The notes beneath the pieces are model-generated. The model made no database searches. It saw only the letters and a program-made list of their open reading frames with translations, and had not been told where the DNA came from. A program made the position numbers and the translations under genes. A stretch of 56,156 bases of DNA, from contig JALORC010000039.1 of assembly GCA_025459175.1 (NCBI GenBank), forward strand, positions 1 to 56,156, read 5' to 3'. The stretch comes from Planctomycetota bacterium. GTDB taxonomy: Bacteria > Planctomycetota > UBA1135 > UBA2386. Shown one piece after another: positions 7,897 to 17,157 of this stretch. Each line of letters starts with the position of its first letter. Positions within the stretch are counted from its first letter, which is position 1.

Positions 7897-10434
7897 TCAG
7901 GGCGACAACGCCCGCGCCGGGCGCAGCCCGAGGTGCGCTGACTTCGCGTCGACCTGCTGCTCGGTGCGGCGCGCGCTGCGCAGGCCATTGGCCGTCAACA
8001 GGCAGCTGCCACCGCGTGTCGCGGCCGACCGCGCCGCATCGCCGGCCGGGTGTTGCTCGGGCAGCCGTTCGCCGGTGCCCGGCCGCACCGGCCATTCGTA
8101 CGACAGCATGGCGTCGTGGCACCACTCGGCGACGTTGCCGTGCATGTCGTGCAGGCCGAATGCATTCGCGCGGAACGAGCCGACCGCCGCGGGGCGCGAG
8201 TGGCCGTCGTCGGTGTCGGGGTGGTGCGGCCAGCCCGGCATGTAGTCGCCGCGCGCGGCGGCATCGGCGAAGTTGCAGCTGGTGAGCAGATCCTGCAGGT
8301 CGGCGCCGGTCGACCACGGCGTGGTGGTGCCGGCGCGGCACGCATACTCCCACTGTGCCTCGGTCGGCAACACGTAGCCGAGCCGCAGTGCCAGCGTGGC
8401 GCAGCGTTGCCAGCTCACGTTGGTCACGGGGTTGCGTTCGTCGGTCGCGCGCTCGCGGTCGATCGTGCCGGGCTGCGCTTCGCTCGGGCGATCGCCCATC
8501 GCGGCGGTCCACTGCGCCTGCGTCATCTCGAACTTCGCGAGCAAGAACGCGGCCAGTTGCAGCGTGTGTGGTGGACCCTCGATCGCCCAGGCCTGTGGGT
8601 CGTGGTTCGGGCCGTGCTCGTCGTTGCTCTGGGCGCCCATGGTGAACGTGCCACCTGGCAACAGCACGAAGACCACCGCCGTCGTCGCATCACGCTGAAG
8701 CTGGCCGCCGGCGTCGCGCCCAGGCACCGTTCCGGTGCGTGGATCGGCGAACTCCTCGAGTTTCGTCGCCGGATCGGGACCGAGGGGCACGAGGCCGAGC
8801 TGCGGGCGGAGGACCAGTCCGCCGTAGGCAGGGGCCTGCGCCACGCGCGCCATGGCCTGGTGCCACGCCTCAGCCGGCCGTTCGAGTGTCTGCGTCGCGA
8901 TCGTGCCCGCGGTGACCAGTCGCTGCCGCACGCTGGCGACGGTGCTGGCGTGCACGTCGGTACCGGCGAAGGCTCGCAGCCCGGCGACCAGCTGGCTCAG
9001 TTGATGGCGGCGCCACGCAGTCTCGTCGTCGGGGGCATCGCTGGCAGCGGCTCGCTGCAGGGCGGCGAGGGCCTGTTCGTGGTCGGGCAGGCGGGCCAGC
9101 AGCGACTCGGCGCGCCCGAGCCACGCCTGCAGCGCCGGGACTTTCGCCGGCACCGCCGGCCACAGCCCGGTTTCCGCTTCGAGTACCAGTTCGTCGAGCC
9201 GACGGCGGTCGGCGAGCCGCTCCCATTCGCCGAGCAGGTGGGCGGCGCGTTGGCCGAGTGTCAGTGACACGACGAGGCCGATCGACAGCGTCGCCAGCAG
9301 TGCCAGCAGCGCCGCGGCGAGTGCGCGGTGACGGCGCGCCCACGACCACAGCCGGCGCAACGGGCCGGCGGGTCGCGCCACGATCGGACGGCAGTCGAGC
9401 CAGCGCTGCAAGTCGTCGGCGAACGCGGCCGCACTGTGGTAGCGGCGGCTGCGGTCGTGCTGCATCGCCGTCGCAGCGACGATCGAGAGGTCGCGTGGCA
9501 CCGCCGCGTTTGCTTGCCGTGCCGACGGCGTCGGCCCGGCGGTGATCTGGCGGTAGATCGTGTCGAGCGTCGGTCCGTCGAACGGTCGGCGGCCGGTGAG
9601 GCACTCGTACAACACGATTCCGAGGCCGTAGACGTCGGTGGTGGGGTCGGGCGGTGGAGGCGCGGTGGCGAGTTGCTCGGGAGGCAGGTAGGCCGGCGTG
9701 CCGAGTTGGTCGCCGGTGCGAGTCGCCATCACATCGTGACCCAGCGAACGCGCGAGGCCGAAGTCGAGCAGCACCGGTTCGTCCGCGGCGGTCAGCATCA
9801 CGTTCTGCGGCTTCACGTCGCGGTGCAGCACCCCGGCTTCGTGGGCGAAGTGCAGCGCGCGCGCCAGGCGCTCGACGATCGTGGCGACGCGGCGCAGTTG
9901 CTGCTGCCGATCGCTACCCGCACGCGGCACCAGCCGCGGGATCGCGGCGGCCAGCGGCTCGCCGTCGACGTAGCGCATCACCAGATACGGCATGCCGGCC
10001 GCGAAGCCGGCGTCGTAGATCGCGCAGATGCCAGGATGATCGAGGCGCGAAGCGACCTGCGCCTCGCGACGGAAGCGCTCGAGGCCGTCGGCGGCGGCGA
10101 AGGCGACGCCGCGCAACAGCTTGATCGCGACGCGCCGGCGCAGGCGCGGATCCTCGCCGAGCCAGACATCGCCCTGGCCGCCGCGGCCGATGCGCTGCCG
10201 CAGCTGGTACGGGCCGATCTGCTGCAGCGGCATCCTGTCGCCGGCGTCGGTCCCGGTGGTGGCGGCCGCACCCTGCAGATCGTGCCAGGCCGCGCGGATC
10301 GCGGCCGTGTGCGCCGGATAGCGGCGGCAGTAGTCCTCGACGGAACGTTCGATGCCGAGCCGGTGGTCCTCGAGCCGCTGCTGCAGGAAGGCGGCGAGGA
10401 AGGCGTCCTGGTCGTCGTCGGCTTTCGCGTCCAC
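7897..10434 (-). CDS. Ser/Thr protein kinase fused to a formylglycine-generating-enzyme-like domain
   Basis: This is an 845-residue membrane protein starting at GTG 10434. Residues 75-350 form a Hanks-type kinase with glycine loop GRGGQGDVW, Lys105, HRDVKPQN (Asp206) and DFG (Asp224), so catalysis looks intact. A transmembrane helix spans about 371-394. The exported part has a helical stretch and then, from about residue 590, a sulfatase-modifying-factor (FGE/SUMF1) fold: LLPGGTFTMGAQ, VTNVSW, LPTEAQWEYACRAG and HGNVAEW. The C-terminal motif region reads RGGSCLL without the second cysteine of true FGE enzymes, so it is probably a ligand- or peptidoglycan-binding version, not a sulfatase maturase. 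It is divergent from an ECF sigma factor with a 46-base spacer, a pairing typical of planctomycetes. Confidence 0.92.
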   Translation of the reverse strand: MDAKADDDQDAFLAAFLQQRLEDHRLGIERSVEDYCRRYPAHTAAIRAAWHDLQGAAATTGTDAGDRMPLQQIGPYQLRQRIGRGGQGDVWLGEDPRLRRRVAIKLLRGVAFAAADGLERFRREAQVASRLDHPGICAIYDAGFAAGMPYLVMRYVDGEPLAAAIPRLVPRAGSDRQQQLRRVATIVERLARALHFAHEAGVLHRDVKPQNVMLTAADEPVLLDFGLARSLGHDVMATRTGDQLGTPAYLPPEQLATAPPPPDPTTDVYGLGIVLYECLTGRRPFDGPTLDTIYRQITAGPTPSARQANAAVPRDLSIVAATAMQHDRSRRYHSAAAFADDLQRWLDCRPIVARPAGPLRRLWSWARRHRALAAALLALLATLSIGLVVSLTLGQRAAHLLGEWERLADRRRLDELVLEAETGLWPAVPAKVPALQAWLGRAESLLARLPDHEQALAALQRAAASDAPDDETAWRRHQLSQLVAGLRAFAGTDVHASTVASVRQRLVTAGTIATQTLERPAEAWHQAMARVAQAPAYGGLVLRPQLGLVPLGPDPATKLEEFADPRTGTVPGRDAGGQLQRDATTAVVFVLLPGGTFTMGAQSNDEHGPNHDPQAWAIEGPPHTLQLAAFLLAKFEMTQAQWTAAMGDRPSEAQPGTIDRERATDERNPVTNVSWQRCATLALRLGYVLPTEAQWEYACRAGTTTPWSTGADLQDLLTSCNFADAAARGDYMPGWPHHPDTDDGHSRPAAVGSFRANAFGLHDMHGNVAEWCHDAMLSYEWPVRPGTGERLPEQHPAGDAARSAATRGGSCLLTANGLRSARRTEQQVDAKSAHLGLRPARALSP

Positions 10435-10480
10435 GTTGGGCGACTAGGATATCGAGGTCGCCGCGCGGCGGCGCCCCGGC

Positions 10481-11098
10481 ATGCCCTTCGATCCGAACCA
10501 CGACACCACCGTGCAGCTGCGGCACGCGATCGACGGCGATCGCGAGAGTCTCGGCTGGCTCGTTGCCCACCTGTCGCCGCTGCTGTTGGCCCAGGCGCGC
10601 TGGCGCCTCGCCGGTGGCATGTCGCAGGGGATCGATGCCGAGGACCTCGTGCAGGAGGCATGGCTGGTCGCGCTGCCGCGGTTGCACGAATTGGTGCCGC
10701 GCGACGGCCGGCTCACGCCGGTGCTGTTGCGCTTCCTCGCCACGACCATCGTGCACCGCGTCAACAACCTGGTGCGCGACACCCTGCGCCGCGGCCCGGC
10801 CATCGCCGGCGACGGCATCGCGGAGGGTCTGGCCGACGAGCGCACCGGTGTGGTCACCGCGGCGGTGCGCGACGAACAGCGGCGCCAGCTGCTGGTGACG
10901 ATCGAGGCGCTGGAGCCGATCGATCGCCAGGTGTTGCTGTTGCGCGGCGTCGAACAGCGTTCGCAGGCGACGACCGCGGCACTGCTCGGCATCAGCGGCG
11001 ACGCCGTGGCGATGCGCTTCTCGCGCGCGCTCGCGCGACTGCGTGCGCAGCTGCCGTCGTCCTTGCTCGCCGACCTCGGTGGGGGCGGTCCGGGCTGA
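10481..11098 (+). CDS. ECF-type RNA polymerase sigma factor
   Basis: This is a 205-residue protein. Region 2 is visible in DAEDLVQEAWLVALPRL (core-binding helix), followed by a region rich in basic and hydrophobic residues, and region 4 near the C-terminus (EPIDRQVLLLRGVEQRS, then the helix-turn-helix around ALLGISGDAVAMRFSRALARL). It resembles the planctomycete ECF groups that are encoded beside membrane Ser/Thr kinases, where the kinase is thought to replace a classical anti-sigma factor. No anti-sigma gene lies downstream, which supports control by the divergent kinase. The start is ATG at 10481, 46 bases from the kinase start, so both promoters must overlap within that spacer. Confidence 0.9.
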   Translation: MPFDPNHDTTVQLRHAIDGDRESLGWLVAHLSPLLLAQARWRLAGGMSQGIDAEDLVQEAWLVALPRLHELVPRDGRLTPVLLRFLATTIVHRVNNLVRDTLRRGPAIAGDGIAEGLADERTGVVTAAVRDEQRRQLLVTIEALEPIDRQVLLLRGVEQRSQATTAALLGISGDAVAMRFSRALARLRAQLPSSLLADLGGGGPG

Positions 11099-11137
11099 AC
11101 GCGCTGCTGTTCGCCCGGTCGGCGAACTCGCCGCGGG

Positions 11138-13714
11138 TCAGAACGTGCCGACCGTCATCGTCAACGCGTTGGTCGCGGTGACCGCGAGCGAGCTGTCGAG
11201 GGCGAGCGGCACCATCTGCTGATGGAAGTTCGTGCCGGCGAGCGCCGCCGAGTTCGGCAGCACGAGGTGCGCCCCGACCGCGCCGAAGATCGAGAGTGCG
11301 AGCGCCACGTGGTCGGGCTGCACGTGCAAGGTGCAGCCCGGCACCGCCGTCGTGAACACGGTCGCGAGCGGCAGCGTCGTCGGCGCGAAGCCGGTGACGA
11401 CGAACACCGTCGCCGCGTTCGGCAGGCCGGTCGCGAGCGAGCGCCACGTCGAGCCGGTCCACGGCAGCGTCGCCTCGAGCGTGCCGGCACAGCCCGCCGC
11501 CAGCAAAGCGGTGCTCGCCGGGCACGTCGTCGCGAGTCGCGCGAGGTTCGCCGACGGCACGCCACCGGCCGAGGTGATGCCGCCGCCGACGATCAGCTCG
11601 CCGTTCGCGGTGCTGGCGATCGCCCGCACGCCGCCGAGCTGCGGCGCCAGATGGGCCGACAGCTCGAGCCCGGCGCCGACCGGCGACCACGTGCTGCCGT
11701 TCCAGCGCGCGATGCGCGCGGCCGGGACCCCACCGGCCTGGGTGAACGTGCCGGCCGCGAGCACGTCGCCGTTGGGCAGGCGCGCGAGGGCCAGCACCGG
11801 ACCGTTGGTGCCGGAGCCCAGCGGCGACCACGCGGTGCCGTCCCACGTCGCCACGTTGTGCGCCGACACGCCACCCGCGGTGTCGAACATGCCGCCGGCG
11901 AGCAGCCCGCCGTTCGGCAGCGGCGCGAGCGCGAACGCGCCGGTGATCGGCGTGCTGCCCTGCAGTCCGCTGCCGAGCGTCGACCACGCGCTGCCGTTCC
12001 AGCGCGCGATGTTGGCGATCGGCGTGGTGCCGACCCAGCTCAGCGTGCCACCGACGACGAGGTCGCCGTTGGTCAGCGTGGCCAACGCGTAGGTGATGCC
12101 GCCGGCACCGCCGGCGAACGCCGACCACGACGTGCCGTCCCAGCGTGCGAGGCCCGGGATGATGTTGGTGAGGAAGTTGGCCTGTTGGCAGCCGGCCAGC
12201 AGGTCGCCGTTCGGCAGTTGGGTCAGCGCGAACGCGCCGGCGAAGCTGGCCGTGCCGAGCTGGCTCCACGCGGTGCCGTTCCAGCGCGCGATCGGGCCGC
12301 TGCCGCCGGCGACGAGGTCGCCGTTGGCGAGGCGCAGCAGCGTGTTCACGCCGGTGATCGACGTGGGCAAGGTGCCGAGCGCCGACCACGACGTGCCCTG
12401 CCGGCGCGCGACGTAGTCGGTGGCGAGGCCGCCGACGGTGCGGAAGCGGCCGCCGGCGAGCAGCGAACCGTCCGGCAGTGGGAGCAGCGCGTTGACGTGG
12501 TCGCTCGGCGCCGAACCCGAAGCCAGCGCCGACCAGCTGGCGCCGTCCCAGCGGGCGATGCGAGCCGCCGGCGCACCGCCGGCCGCGGTGAAGCTGCCGC
12601 CCGCGACGAGGTCGCCGTTGCTGCGCACGGCGAGTGCAGCCACCGACCCGGACATGCCGGTGCCGAACGACGACCAAATGCTGCCGTTCCAGCGTGCGAT
12701 GCCGTTGGCCGTCACGCCGCCGGCGAAGCGGAACGAACCACCGACGACGAGGTCGCCGTTCGGCAGCAGCGCCGTCGCGGCGGCGGCGCCGCCGATGGTG
12801 CCCGTCAGGCCCGGACCCAGCGCCGACCAGCTCGTGCCGTTCCAGCGCGCGATGTTGTTGGCCGTGACTCCGCCGGCCGAAGTGAAGTTCCCGATCGCGA
12901 CGAGGTCGCCGTTCGGCAGCATGGTGAGGGCGCGCACGTCCGGCACGGCGCCGAGCGACGACCACGTGGTGCCGTTCCAACGCGCGATGCCGACGGCGGG
13001 CACGCCACCGGCCGTCGAGAAGAAGCCGCCGGCGACGAGGTCGCCGTTGGGCAAGGACGCGAGCGCCAGCACTGGCCCGTTCATGCCGCTGCCGAGCGGC
13101 GACCACGCGGTGCCGTTCCAGATGCCGATGCGATTCAGCGTGGTGGCGCCGGCGGTCAGGAACCAGCCGCCGACCGCGAGGTCGCCGTTGGGCCGTCGCG
13201 CCAGCGCCTGCACGCCGACGTTGACCGGGTCGAGGCCACCGAACGCGACCCACGCCGAGCCGTCCCAGCGCGCGAGATGGTCGGCGACCGCGCCGTCGGC
13301 GATGCGGAACGCGCCGCCGGCGATCAGGTCACCGTTCGGCATCACCAGCAGCGAGGTAACCGGCCAGGTGGCGCTGCCGATGCCCGCGCCGAGCGGCGAC
13401 CACACGCCGGTGGCCGGATCCCATCGCGCGACCTGGCTCGCCGGCACGCCACCCGCCACCGCGAACATGCCGCCGATGACGAGGCTCTCGGGCAGCGGGC
13501 CCGGACCATCGGGGTCCCAGTTGGTGATCGCGGTGACGTTGCCGTCGATGCCGGGCACGACGCCGGTCGACTGCCACGCGTTCGTGCATTGCGCCGTCAG
13601 GCGGTGCGCGCCGACGAACGTCATGGCGATGGCGATGGCGATACCGCCGCGGCAGCGCCAGCGCCCGATCGGCGCGTGGTGGGGACGTTCCGGATCCACG
13701 GTGGAGGGAAGCAT
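11138..13714 (-). CDS. Secreted multi-repeat protein (delta-60/Kelch-like), paralogue 1
   Basis: This 858-residue exported protein starts at ATG 13714, followed by a basic region and a hydrophobic core (GIAIAIAMTFVGA) and a cleavage region before QCTNAW. Most of the protein is tandem repeats of about 50 residues with the pattern LPNGDLVAGGxFxxAGG, then IARWNGxxWSxLGxG. This repeat resembles the delta-60 and Kelch families and should fold as one or more beta-propellers. The last 130 or so residues (from CPASTALLAAGC to TMTVGTF) are the C-terminal domain shared with the other large secreted proteins here. It is one of three paralogues within 8.5 kb. Ligand and function are unknown; surface adhesion or carbohydrate binding is only a guess. 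Confidence 0.8.
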   Translation of the reverse strand: MLPSTVDPERPHHAPIGRWRCRGGIAIAIAMTFVGAHRLTAQCTNAWQSTGVVPGIDGNVTAITNWDPDGPGPLPESLVIGGMFAVAGGVPASQVARWDPATGVWSPLGAGIGSATWPVTSLLVMPNGDLIAGGAFRIADGAVADHLARWDGSAWVAFGGLDPVNVGVQALARRPNGDLAVGGWFLTAGATTLNRIGIWNGTAWSPLGSGMNGPVLALASLPNGDLVAGGFFSTAGGVPAVGIARWNGTTWSSLGAVPDVRALTMLPNGDLVAIGNFTSAGGVTANNIARWNGTSWSALGPGLTGTIGGAAAATALLPNGDLVVGGSFRFAGGVTANGIARWNGSIWSSFGTGMSGSVAALAVRSNGDLVAGGSFTAAGGAPAARIARWDGASWSALASGSAPSDHVNALLPLPDGSLLAGGRFRTVGGLATDYVARRQGTSWSALGTLPTSITGVNTLLRLANGDLVAGGSGPIARWNGTAWSQLGTASFAGAFALTQLPNGDLLAGCQQANFLTNIIPGLARWDGTSWSAFAGGAGGITYALATLTNGDLVVGGTLSWVGTTPIANIARWNGSAWSTLGSGLQGSTPITGAFALAPLPNGGLLAGGMFDTAGGVSAHNVATWDGTAWSPLGSGTNGPVLALARLPNGDVLAAGTFTQAGGVPAARIARWNGSTWSPVGAGLELSAHLAPQLGGVRAIASTANGELIVGGGITSAGGVPSANLARLATTCPASTALLAAGCAGTLEATLPWTGSTWRSLATGLPNAATVFVVTGFAPTTLPLATVFTTAVPGCTLHVQPDHVALALSIFGAVGAHLVLPNSAALAGTNFHQQMVPLALDSSLAVTATNALTMTVGTF

Positions 13715-13843
13715 GGCAGCGGCGCACGATACTCCGCTGCCGCGGTGCGCGTGAGGCCCCGAACAATGCGCGGCGCCCCACACACGTGCTCACGAACGCG
13801 AGTCGCCATAGAGTGGCAACGGCTCCCTCGCCCGACCCGCGAC

Positions 13844-14263
13844 ATGCCTCACCTGCAAGCGACCGCGCCACCGCCACGCTACTACGGTGTCCCACACCTG
13901 TTGGCGGCGAGCCTGTTCGGCGGGGCGGCGGCGTGCTGCACACTGCTCGGCCGCAACGAGCGGCTGCGCGCGGTGCCGAAGCTGCCGTGGGACTCGTTGG
14001 CGTGGTTGTATGCGATGGCCGAGGCGGGCCTGATCGTCGCCTGTGTGCTGTGGCAGTGGCAGCTCGCGCGCCTCGAGTTCGCGGCGCTGTTCCTGGCCCC
14101 GATCGTCGTGCTGTGCCTCGTGACCCACTTCCGCTACCGCGAGCAGCGCCGCCAGTTCCGCCCGGCGCTCGGCCAGCAGGCGGTCGAGGTGGGCTGGGTC
14201 TTCTGTGCGCTGCGCGTCACCGTGTTCTTGGCCGCGGCGTGGTATCGAACGAACCACGTGTAG
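13844..14263 (+). CDS. Small integral membrane protein of unknown function
   Basis: This is a 139-residue protein with three hydrophobic segments: about residues 17-36 (HLLAASLFGGAAACCTLL), 52-70 (LAWLYAMAEAGLIVACVLW) and 77-96 (FAALFLAPIVVLCLVTHF). A fourth weaker segment, VGWVFCALRVTVFLAAAWY, lies near the C-terminus. ATG at 13844 is preferred because the longer open frame upstream runs antisense to the neighbouring repeat gene and is low-quality protein. It is divergently placed relative to paralogue 1 and convergent with paralogue 2. I recognise no family. Confidence 0.6.
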   Translation: MPHLQATAPPPRYYGVPHLLAASLFGGAAACCTLLGRNERLRAVPKLPWDSLAWLYAMAEAGLIVACVLWQWQLARLEFAALFLAPIVVLCLVTHFRYREQRRQFRPALGQQAVEVGWVFCALRVTVFLAAAWYRTNHV

Positions 14264-14312
14264 CGCTGACCTGCAGCACGGCCCGGTCGGTGCAACTACG
14301 GACCGGCAGCTG

Positions 14313-16907
14313 CTAGAACGCGCCGAGCGTCAGCGACAGCGTGTTGCTCGCGGTCACTGCGGTCAGATTGCCCGCTGCATCGAACGCGAACGGGACGGCC
14401 TGCTGGTGCACGATCGTGCCGACCAGCGTGGGCGTGTTCGGCAACACCAACGTCAACGTCACCGTGTTCGCCGTCGGCAGATGCACGGTCAGCAGGTCGG
14501 GTGTGACCAGCAGAGAGCAGCCTGGGATGCCCTGGGGCAGGATCGCCGCCAGCGGCAGATTGGTGATGCCGAATCCAGCCACCCCGATGGCGAGTCCGTT
14601 GGTGGGCACACCGTTGGCCGCGCTGGCGAACGTGGTGCCGATCCAGGGCAGTCGTGAGGTCGTCAACGTAATAGGGCCCGCGCTGCCGGTGCAGCTGCCG
14701 CCGCCGACCACGACCGACGCCGGACACGTCGTCGACAGCTGGGCCAGGTAGCTCGACGGCAAGCCACCTGCGGACAGGAACTCCCCGGCCACGACGACCT
14801 CCGCGTTCGATCGCGACAGCAGCGCCGCCACCGGCTGATCGAGGCCGGCACCGAACGGGGACCACGCGACACCGTTCCAGCGCGCGATGCGGTTCGCGGC
14901 GATGCCGCCGGCCAGCGTGAACTCTCCGGCGGCGACCACGTCCCCGTTCGGCAAGCTGGTGATCGCCAGCACGGTGCCGTTGGTGCCGCTGCCCAGCGGC
15001 GACCACGAGCTGCCGTTCCAGCGCGCGATGCGGTTCGCGGCGGCGCCGCCGGCGGTCGTGAACTGCCCGCCGGCCATGACATCGCCGTTCGGCAACACGT
15101 GAATGGCGCGCACGGTGCCGAGGATCCCGCTGCCGAACAGTTGCCACACCGTGCCGGTCCAACGGGCGATGCCGTTGTCGACCAGGGCGCCGCCGGCGCG
15201 GAACGAACCACCGACGATCACACTGCCGTTGGCGGCGACGGCCAGTGCGTGCACGCTGCCCGGGCCGAGGAACGCAAAGCCGAGCTGCGCCCAGGTGGAG
15301 CCGTTCCAGACCGCGACGCCTTCCAGCAGCACGCTGCCGGACTGGGAGAACTGGCCCCCGGCGTAGAGGTCGCCGTTGGCGGCGGCTGCCAGCGCCGAGG
15401 TGCCCGCGTTCAGGCCCAACCCGAGCGCCTGCCAGGTGGTGCCGTTCCACCGCGCCACGCCGTTGACCAGCAGGCCACCTGCCGCAGAGAAGTCGCCGCC
15501 GGCCACCACATCGCCGTTCGGTCGCGTGACCAGGGCACGCACCGGGCCGCTCGCGCCGAGCCCCAGCGCCGACCAGGTGCTGCCGTTCCAGCGGGCGACG
15601 CGCCGCGCCTGGGTGCCGCCGATCACCGAGAAGTTGCCGCCGGCGACCAGATCGCCGTTGGGCAGGGTCGCGAGAGCGAAGATCGGACCGTCGGTGCCCT
15701 GACTCGTGGCCGCCCAGTTCAGGCCGTTCCATCGCGCCACGTTGCGAGTCGGTTGGCCGCCAGCCGCAGCGAATCGGCCGGCCGCGACCAGGTCGCCGTT
15801 GGGCAGCACCAGCACGGTGTCGACGGTCTCGTCGATGGACTGCTGGACGATACCGCTACCGAGGGACGACCAGGAGGTGCCGTCCCACTCTTGCACCAGG
15901 TCGAGCTGGATCAAGCTGCCGCCGCCGAGACGGCGGCCGGCCACCAGATTGCCGTTCGGCCGCTGCGCCAGCGACAAGACCGGGTCGGCGGGCTGGCTGC
16001 CGAGTCCATTGCCCACCATGGACCAGGTGGTCCCATTCCATTCCATGACGGTGGCCCCCGACGGCCCGCCCGTGAAGCGGCCGCCGGCGGCCAGGTTGCC
16101 GTTGGTCTGGAACAGCAGGGTATTGACCACCGTCGAGCTGCCGAACGTGCCGAGGCTGGACCAGGCCGTGCCGTCCCAGCGCGCGATGCCCTGCGCGGAC
16201 ACGGCGCCGACCAGGACGCCGCCGACGATCGAGCCACCGGCCGCCGAGAAATTGCCGCCGGCGATGATGTCGCCGTTCGGCGCCACCGCGATGGCGTAGA
16301 CCTGTCCGCCGCTGACGCCGTTGCCGAGCGGGGCCCAGGTCGCCCCGTTCCAGCGCGCGATCTGCCGCGCCGGCGCGCCACCTGCCTGGGACAGGCCGCC
16401 GCCGACGATCAGGTCGCCGTTGGCGATCGCCAATGCCGACACCGCGCTCCAGAACGGATTGCTCGCGCTGACCCCGGACCCGAGCGGCGACCAGCTGTTG
16501 CCATCCCAGCGCGCCAGACTGGCGACCGGCACGCCACCGGCCGTGGTGAAGTCCCCACCGGCCACGAGCTCGCCGGTGCCGAGCACGGCCAACGCCCGTA
16601 CTGCACCATTCACGCCGCCGCCCAGCGGTGACCACACGTTCGTCGTCGGGTTCCACATCACGATCGAGTTCGCGGCCGTGCTGCCGGCGAAGGTGAACAG
16701 CCCACCGAACACGACGTGCTGCGGCAGCGGGCCGGCGCCGTCAGGATCCCACAGCAGGCTGGTTTGGATGTCGCCGTTGCTGCCGGGCAGGCTGGCGCCG
16801 GGCAGCCATGGATTGGTGCATTGGCATCGGCCTGCCGGCGTGAGGGCCGCAGCCGCGAAGGCGGCGAGGAGACAGGAGGAGAGCCACGGGATCGAGGAGT
16901 TGGCCAT
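14313..16907 (-). CDS. Secreted multi-repeat protein (delta-60/Kelch-like), paralogue 2
   Basis: This is an 864-residue exported protein. ATG at 16907 gives a good signal peptide (IPWLSSCLLAAFAAAAL, cleavage before QCTNPW); the upstream extension is antisense-like and arginine-rich. The body repeats the approximately 50-residue unit LPNGDLVAGGxFxxAGG followed by ARWNGxxWxxLGxG, opening with a DPDGAGPLP block that also occurs in paralogues 1 and 3. The C-terminal domain runs from CPASVVVGGGSC to LSLTLGAF and includes LPWIGTTF and LPNTPTLVG, closely matching paralogues 1 and 3. Compared with them it has a similar length and repeat number, suggesting whole-gene duplication followed by drift. It is divergent from paralogue 3. 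Confidence 0.8.
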   Translation of the reverse strand: MANSSIPWLSSCLLAAFAAAALTPAGRCQCTNPWLPGASLPGSNGDIQTSLLWDPDGAGPLPQHVVFGGLFTFAGSTAANSIVMWNPTTNVWSPLGGGVNGAVRALAVLGTGELVAGGDFTTAGGVPVASLARWDGNSWSPLGSGVSASNPFWSAVSALAIANGDLIVGGGLSQAGGAPARQIARWNGATWAPLGNGVSGGQVYAIAVAPNGDIIAGGNFSAAGGSIVGGVLVGAVSAQGIARWDGTAWSSLGTFGSSTVVNTLLFQTNGNLAAGGRFTGGPSGATVMEWNGTTWSMVGNGLGSQPADPVLSLAQRPNGNLVAGRRLGGGSLIQLDLVQEWDGTSWSSLGSGIVQQSIDETVDTVLVLPNGDLVAAGRFAAAGGQPTRNVARWNGLNWAATSQGTDGPIFALATLPNGDLVAGGNFSVIGGTQARRVARWNGSTWSALGLGASGPVRALVTRPNGDVVAGGDFSAAGGLLVNGVARWNGTTWQALGLGLNAGTSALAAAANGDLYAGGQFSQSGSVLLEGVAVWNGSTWAQLGFAFLGPGSVHALAVAANGSVIVGGSFRAGGALVDNGIARWTGTVWQLFGSGILGTVRAIHVLPNGDVMAGGQFTTAGGAAANRIARWNGSSWSPLGSGTNGTVLAITSLPNGDVVAAGEFTLAGGIAANRIARWNGVAWSPFGAGLDQPVAALLSRSNAEVVVAGEFLSAGGLPSSYLAQLSTTCPASVVVGGGSCTGSAGPITLTTSRLPWIGTTFASAANGVPTNGLAIGVAGFGITNLPLAAILPQGIPGCSLLVTPDLLTVHLPTANTVTLTLVLPNTPTLVGTIVHQQAVPFAFDAAGNLTAVTASNTLSLTLGAF

Positions 16908-17157
16908 GGGAGAACGGTGCGGTCGTGAACACCCTCGCGAACGGTGTACCTGTGGTCCCGCCGCGTGGAAATCCCCCGCGGCAGCGGCGAACGGCGCGGC
17001 CCGATGTCGGCTTTCGGATCGGACCCGGCGGTGCGCCGACAGTTGCCGGACGCAATCCTGCCGCGCCGCCACCGCCCCGGCGCGATCTGGCGGTGGCGCA
17101 TTTGTTGTAGTCTCGGCAGTCGCTCCCGCCACTTCGATACTCCGTTCCATCGGCCCC

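Noticed and set aside
7897..8700. FGE-like domain as the activating enzyme for the sulfatase at 31735
   Set aside because: The second catalytic cysteine is missing and the domain is fused to a kinase, so catalysis is unlikely.
11222..14263. Very long plus-strand open frame (over 1000 codons) opposite repeat-protein paralogue 1
   Set aside because: It mirrors the repeat gene on the other strand, is arginine- and alanine-rich, and lacks any start or domain. Only its last 140 codons, from 13844, look like a real membrane protein.
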